DNA from: a virus
Virus record (IMG/VR): IMGVR_UViG_3300037502_001142
Span: 1 to 21,826 of that record
Direction: 5' to 3' (one strand)
DNA length: 21,826 nucleotides
The position numbers and the translations under genes were made by a program. The notes below the pieces were generated by a model that did no database searches, was not told the origin of the DNA, and saw only the letters and a list, made by a program, of their open reading frames with translations. Positions within the stretch are counted from its first letter, which is position 1. Each line of letters begins with the position of its first letter. This document shows, piece after piece, positions 18,140 to 21,826 of the stretch.

Positions 18140-19392
18140 CAGAGATTGTCATTCCTTACGATCCGAGAGATCAGCAGCTAGAGATACATGATGCGATTGA
18201 GCAGCATCGTTTTACTGTGGTGGTTGCCCATCGTCGCATGGGAAAGACTGTTTCGGCAATTAACCATCTCATCAAGTCCGCTATCGAGTGCGACAAGCCA
18301 GACCCACGATTTGCCTACATTGCGCCTACTTACGGACAAGCCAAAAGGGTAGCGTGGGATTACCTTCAGAAGTACACACGGTCATTAGGAGCTACCTACA
18401 ATGTCTCTGAGTTACGCGCTGATTTTTATGGGCGTCGGGTTAGTCTATATGGGTCTGATAATCCTGACAGTCTTAGGGGGCAGTATTTTGATGGCGTGGT
18501 TATCGACGAAGTTGGCGATCAGAACCCACGCATTTGGAACGAAATCGTCCGACCTGCTCTTGCCGACCGTATTGGGTGGGCTTGTTTCATTGGCACTCCT
18601 AAAGGTAATAACCATTTCGCTGAGTTAGCGGACAGGGCTAAGACCGAGGAAGGCTGGCGATTCCTACAGTTCAAGGCTAGCGAAACAGGAGTCTTGCCGG
18701 ACGCAGAGCTAAAGGCTGCTTATCGAGAGATGGGCGAGGACAGGTATAACCAAGAGTTCGAGTGTTCCTTTAACGCAGCAGTCGAAGGGTCTTACTATGG
18801 CAAAATTATTAATGACCTTGAAAGGGATAGCCATATTACTGACTTTCCTCGTGATGATCTGTGCCGTAGCTTTGTTGCATGGGATCTTGGCATCAGCGAC
18901 TCTATGTCTCTCTGGGTTGCACAACTGGCTGGGAAAGAGGTTAGATTGCTTGATTGCGTCGAAAATCATGGACAGGGGCTAGACTGGTACGTCCGATGGC
19001 TTAAAGAGAACGACTATGCAGGGTTTACCCAAATCCTGCCTCATGACGTACAGGTGAGAGAGCTAGGCACAGGCAAGAGCCGTAAGGAAGTCTTAGAGGA
19101 AGCAGGGCTATCGATAACGGTTGCGCCTAGATTGTCGGTAGCTGATGGGATACAGGCTGTTAGACGATTGCTGCCTAGATGCTGGTTTCACCCAAGGACT
19201 AAGCTGGGGCTAGATGCGCTTAGGAACTACCGCCGGGAGCATGACGAGCGTAGGCAGATATTCTATGAGAAGCCATTGCACGACTGGTCTAGCCACATGA
19301 GTGACGCTTTCCGGTATCTGGCTATAGGTCTTGACGAATCAGATAGTTCATGGCAGACAACGTTGCCAATTTCGACCAAATGGATTGTATAA
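18136..19392 (+). CDS. terL: Terminase large subunit
   Basis: This 418-residue packaging motor has an ATPase Walker A AHRRMGKT (31-38, Lys37), a Walker B VVIDE (121-125, Asp124, Glu125) and a coupling motif FIGTPKG (151-157). The nuclease domain shows AWDLGISDSMS (Asp250, Asp255) and HMSDAFRY (Asp390), the expected acidic triad. It pumps DNA into the prohead and cuts the concatemer. GTG 18136 overlaps the zinc-ribbon stop. It is a little shorter than most TerLs, but all motifs are present. Confidence 0.95.
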   Translation: MTEIVIPYDPRDQQLEIHDAIEQHRFTVVVAHRRMGKTVSAINHLIKSAIECDKPDPRFAYIAPTYGQAKRVAWDYLQKYTRSLGATYNVSELRADFYGRRVSLYGSDNPDSLRGQYFDGVVIDEVGDQNPRIWNEIVRPALADRIGWACFIGTPKGNNHFAELADRAKTEEGWRFLQFKASETGVLPDAELKAAYREMGEDRYNQEFECSFNAAVEGSYYGKIINDLERDSHITDFPRDDLCRSFVAWDLGISDSMSLWVAQLAGKEVRLLDCVENHGQGLDWYVRWLKENDYAGFTQILPHDVQVRELGTGKSRKEVLEEAGLSITVAPRLSVADGIQAVRRLLPRCWFHPRTKLGLDALRNYRREHDERRQIFYEKPLHDWSSHMSDAFRYLAIGLDESDSSWQTTLPISTKWIV

Positions 19393-19418
19393 TCAGCAAA
19401 ACCCGTTAAGGATTTGCT

Positions 19419-21545
19419 ATGAAGATGGATGACGGTCAGATCAAGAGTATTATCGAAAATGAAATCGATAACTCTATTGGGTACATTGATACCGAGACAA
19501 CAGATCAACGGGCTAAAGCCCTAGAGTATTACTTACGCTACCCATACGGTAACGAGATTGAAGGGCGTAGCCAGATTGTCACTGGAGAGGTAGCCGAAGC
19601 GATAGATGGCGCGTTACCGCAACTTATCCGAGTCTTTACGACTACAGAGGATATTGTCTCTTTTGAGCCGCAGACCCCAGAAGATGAAGCGTCTGCTAAA
19701 CAGGCTACGGACTATTGCAACTGGGTGTTCTACCGCGAGAATGACGGTCTAATCATCCTGCATAACTGGTTCAAAGACGCGCTGATGATGAAGGTCGGCG
19801 TAGTCAAGGCATACTGGGAAGCCAAAGAGGACGTTAACAAAGAGTCCTACAAGAACCTGACCGAAGATGAATTAGCCCTGCTGCTGTCTGATCCTGCTAT
19901 CGAGGTGGTCAGCCAGAACGTCGAGTTTATCGATGGTGGCGTTGATCCGATGGGCTTTCCGATCCAAATTCCGTTGTACTCGGTCAAGGTCAAGAAGGTC
20001 AAGAAATACGGCTGCGTCAAGATTGAGAACGTGCCGCCAGAAGAATTCCTGATTAGCAAATCGGCAAGAACTATTGAAGATAGCCCGTTTGTGGCTCATC
20101 GTCGGTTGCTGACTCGTAGTGAGTTGGTAGCGATGGGCTTTGACAAGGATGTGGTCGAGGGATTGCCTTCTTACGACGATCTTCAGTACACAGTCGAGCG
20201 AGTAGCCCGATTCTCTCAGGGTGAGCAGCCGGATGAGAATATCAGCCTTGACCCTACGATGCAGGTCTGTGAGGTCTATGAGTGCTATATCAAGATCGAC
20301 GTTAATGGCGACGGTATCGCTGAACTGCGTAAGATTGTTTATGCAGGTAGCGAAATCCTAGATGACGAGGAATGTGACCTAGTTCCGTTCCATAGCCTGT
20401 GTCCGATCCCTATTCCGCACAAGTTCTTTGGTCAGAGCTTGGCAGACCGGACAATGGACATTCAGCTAATCAAGTCTACGGTTACTCGTCAAATGCTCGA
20501 TAACCTGTACCTAACGAACAATGCTCGTCTGGGTGTGGTTGACGGTCAGGTGAACTTGGATGACGCGCTAAACGCTACTCCGGGTGGGATTATTCGCATG
20601 AAGTCTCAGGGTGCGATTATGCCTGTCGAGGTTCCTGCGGTAACGGCTCAGGCTTTCCCAATGCTTGAGTACATGGATCAGGTTCAGGCTAAACGTACAG
20701 GCGTTAGCGACCAGCAACAGGGTCTTGACCCGGATGTACTCAATAACGTGAGTGCTACGGCTATTGCCGCGATGATGAAGTCGAACTCTGGCAAGCTGGA
20801 GTTGATCGCTAGAATCTTTGCTGAGACAGGCGTTAAATCGCTGTTCAAGGGCATTTTGCACCTATTAGGCAAGTATCAGGATCAGGCAAAGATTGTCCGT
20901 ATGCGTGGCAAGTTTGTGCAGTTTGATCCTCGTACATGGACAAATCAGTATGACGTTGCCATTAACGTAGGCTTGGGTTCAGGTGATCGGGATCAAAAGC
21001 TAGCCATGCTCCAGATGATTCTAGGCAAGCAGGAGCAAGCCTTGACTCAGTTCGGTCCAAGTAATCCTCTGGTATCTGTGGCTCAGTACCGGGATACCTT
21101 GGCTAGACTGATTGAGTCGGCTGGTTTCAAGGATGCTAAGGCTTTCATTAACGAGATCAGCCCTGAGCAGAACGCAGCATTGTCGCAACCAAAAGAGCCT
21201 GAACCAGATATGCAAGCAGAGGCTACTCGTCTAATCGCAGAGGTTGAGCGTGAAAAGACTGAGGCTAAGGCTCAGATTGAGGCTGCTAAGTTACAACTAG
21301 AGAAACAATCGCTTGAGGCTGAATATACTCGTAAGGGTATTGAGATGGCGATGAAGGCAGAGCAGAACGCAGCAGATATGCGGATTCGTGAGGCAGAGCT
21401 AGCGGTCAAGCAGTTGCAAGCGATTCTGGCTATGGACTTGGCTGACGAGGATAGCCGCAACAAACAGGCTGATATTGTCCTGAAGGCTATCAGGGAACTT
21501 GGCAATCTGACTAAGGGTTCAAATGGACAAGTCTTTATGGGCTGA
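19419..21545 (+). CDS. Portal protein (P22/SU10-like)
   Basis: This 708-residue protein forms the dodecameric portal through which DNA enters the capsid. RAKALEYYLRYPYGNEIEGR, SQIVTGEVAEAIDGALPQLI and RVFTTTEDIVSFEP near the N-terminus match portals of podoviruses such as SU10 and P22. ENVPPEEFLISKSA and SDQQQGLDPDVLNNVSATAI are further family segments. Residues about 600-690 are a long Ala/Glu/Lys/Gln coiled coil, like the P22 barrel. AAGGA lies 8 nt before the ATG. It overlaps the next gene by 23 nt. Confidence 0.93.
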   Translation: MKMDDGQIKSIIENEIDNSIGYIDTETTDQRAKALEYYLRYPYGNEIEGRSQIVTGEVAEAIDGALPQLIRVFTTTEDIVSFEPQTPEDEASAKQATDYCNWVFYRENDGLIILHNWFKDALMMKVGVVKAYWEAKEDVNKESYKNLTEDELALLLSDPAIEVVSQNVEFIDGGVDPMGFPIQIPLYSVKVKKVKKYGCVKIENVPPEEFLISKSARTIEDSPFVAHRRLLTRSELVAMGFDKDVVEGLPSYDDLQYTVERVARFSQGEQPDENISLDPTMQVCEVYECYIKIDVNGDGIAELRKIVYAGSEILDDEECDLVPFHSLCPIPIPHKFFGQSLADRTMDIQLIKSTVTRQMLDNLYLTNNARLGVVDGQVNLDDALNATPGGIIRMKSQGAIMPVEVPAVTAQAFPMLEYMDQVQAKRTGVSDQQQGLDPDVLNNVSATAIAAMMKSNSGKLELIARIFAETGVKSLFKGILHLLGKYQDQAKIVRMRGKFVQFDPRTWTNQYDVAINVGLGSGDRDQKLAMLQMILGKQEQALTQFGPSNPLVSVAQYRDTLARLIESAGFKDAKAFINEISPEQNAALSQPKEPEPDMQAEATRLIAEVEREKTEAKAQIEAAKLQLEKQSLEAEYTRKGIEMAMKAEQNAADMRIREAELAVKQLQAILAMDLADEDSRNKQADIVLKAIRELGNLTKGSNGQVFMG

Positions 21546-21753
21546 GAATCTGCTGAAAGATGAGTGGTTCCAACAAATGATGTCGGAACTAAAGGCAGCA
21601 GAAATTAACAAGTTCGCAATGAGCCAGTATGATGACATCTCGAGTAGAGAACAGGCATACATGACGCTTCGGACGTTAGAGATTGTCGAGACGTACCTTG
21701 AAGGACTATCGGCACAGAAGAAGATTGATGCTAAAAAACTAAAGATTTTGTAA
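21523..21753 (+). CDS. Small helical protein downstream of portal
   Basis: This 76-residue charged helical protein (MDKSLWAENLLKDEWFQQMM at the start, EAKK-like end IDAKKLKIL) overlaps the portal end by 23 nt. Small ORFs of this kind often stand between portal and scaffold genes in podoviruses and may assist head assembly. REQAYMTLRTLEIVETYLEG is the most conserved-looking part. No function is known. Confidence 0.7.
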   Translation: MDKSLWAENLLKDEWFQQMMSELKAAEINKFAMSQYDDISSREQAYMTLRTLEIVETYLEGLSAQKKIDAKKLKIL

Positions 21754-21759
21754 TCCGAG

Positions 21760-21774
21760 TCGGGCGGTTCCCGA
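21760..21774 (+). terminator. Short hairpin before the scaffold gene
   Basis: TCGGG, 5-nt loop CGGTT, CCCGA forms a 5-bp stem followed by TATAATTTA. The T-content is too low for a strong terminator. It sits between the small head gene and the next ATG, so it may tune expression at this junction. Confidence 0.35.
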
Positions 21775-21793
21775 TATAATTTAGGAAATATAT

Positions 21794-21826
21794 ATGAGCG
21801 ATACTGGAAGTATGACCCCGGAAGGG
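21794..21826 (+). CDS. Start of a probable scaffold or head gene (partial)
   Basis: ATG 21794 behind TTAGGAAAT opens a frame that runs to the window end (MSDTGSMTPEG). In phages with this gene order the scaffolding protein follows the portal and a small helical gene, and the major capsid protein comes next. Only eleven codons are visible, so the call depends on order alone. Confidence 0.45.
   Translation, partial: MSDTGSMTPEG

Noticed and set aside
19363-19393. TTGCCA and TATAAT at the TerL end as a portal promoter
   Set aside because: The -10 is perfect, but the spacing is 19 nt and TATAAT is made of TerL's final codons and stop. Too weak to call.
20568-20861. 97-codon minus-strand ORF opposite the portal gene
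   Set aside because: Antisense to a firm portal call, Arg/His/Ser-rich as expected for a shadow frame.
21775-21780. TATAAT before the scaffold start as a promoter
   Set aside because: No -35-like sequence stands 16-18 nt upstream; the stretch there is the hairpin. AT-rich gaps give such matches by chance.

Overview
The window is part of the genome of a tailed, probably podovirus-like, bacteriophage. It carries a P22/SU10-like portal protein, a large terminase, a short tail fibre with an S74 chaperone domain, and a compact lysis cassette. Genes are packed tightly, with many ATGA or 8-bp overlaps, and base composition is moderate. Spanins and lipoproteins point to a Gram-negative host. The gene at 8780-9178 resembles proteins I associate with phages of Burkholderiales, so a freshwater betaproteobacterial host is a reasonable guess, but it is inference. 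No integrase, DNA polymerase or RNA polymerase is visible here.

Layout. (1) Positions 1-4081, plus strand: the end of a tail gene, the tail fibre, a holin-like protein, two overlapping membrane proteins, a GH19 endolysin, a lipoprotein, a two-TM protein, a small secreted protein, and an i-spanin with the o-spanin nested inside it. (2) Positions 4070-7169, minus strand: transcribed from the right, a leftward unit with three small ORFs, an ERF single-strand annealing protein, SSB, a small cysteine-rich secreted protein, a Cro/CI-type HTH protein, a MazG-like pyrophosphohydrolase and three small proteins. It meets the lysis genes tail to tail with a 12-nt overlap. (3) Positions 7170-7671: a divergent control region with palindromic sites and small ORFs, one encoding a clear zinc finger. 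(4) Positions 7672-13145, plus strand: replication and recombination, with a DUF1376/O-like initiator carrying tandem heptamers inside the gene, a CHC2-type zinc protein, two paralogous accessory proteins, a DUF3310 protein, a PD-(D/E)XK nuclease, a DnaB/RecA-type helicase, a VRR-NUC nuclease, a set of small ORFs with repeated GAAA hairpins, and an HNH-like DUF1364 protein.

(5) Positions 13142-13893: four small lysine-rich genes joined end to start, including DUF6496-like and DUF6321-like proteins. (6) Positions 13890-15605: a cassette of hexapeptide acetyltransferase, methyltransferase and glycosyltransferase, likely for modifying a glycan or virion component. (7) Positions 15598-17691: a 697-residue multidomain protein with a conserved HD-x-x-GH domain and a C-terminal segment resembling ADP-ribosyltransferase-like domains of phage polyvalent proteins. 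This is the most unusual gene in the window. (8) Positions 17724-21826: packaging and head start, with TerS, a 27-residue zinc ribbon, TerL, portal, a small head-region protein, and the first codons of a probable scaffold gene.

The arrangement fits two divergent early units (recombination leftward, replication rightward) followed by late genes on the plus strand. The lysis and tail genes at the left edge would be the end of that late unit on a circular or circularly permuted genome. A 14-nt motif shared, inverted, by the divergent region (7235) and the gap at 11500 suggests a common regulator.
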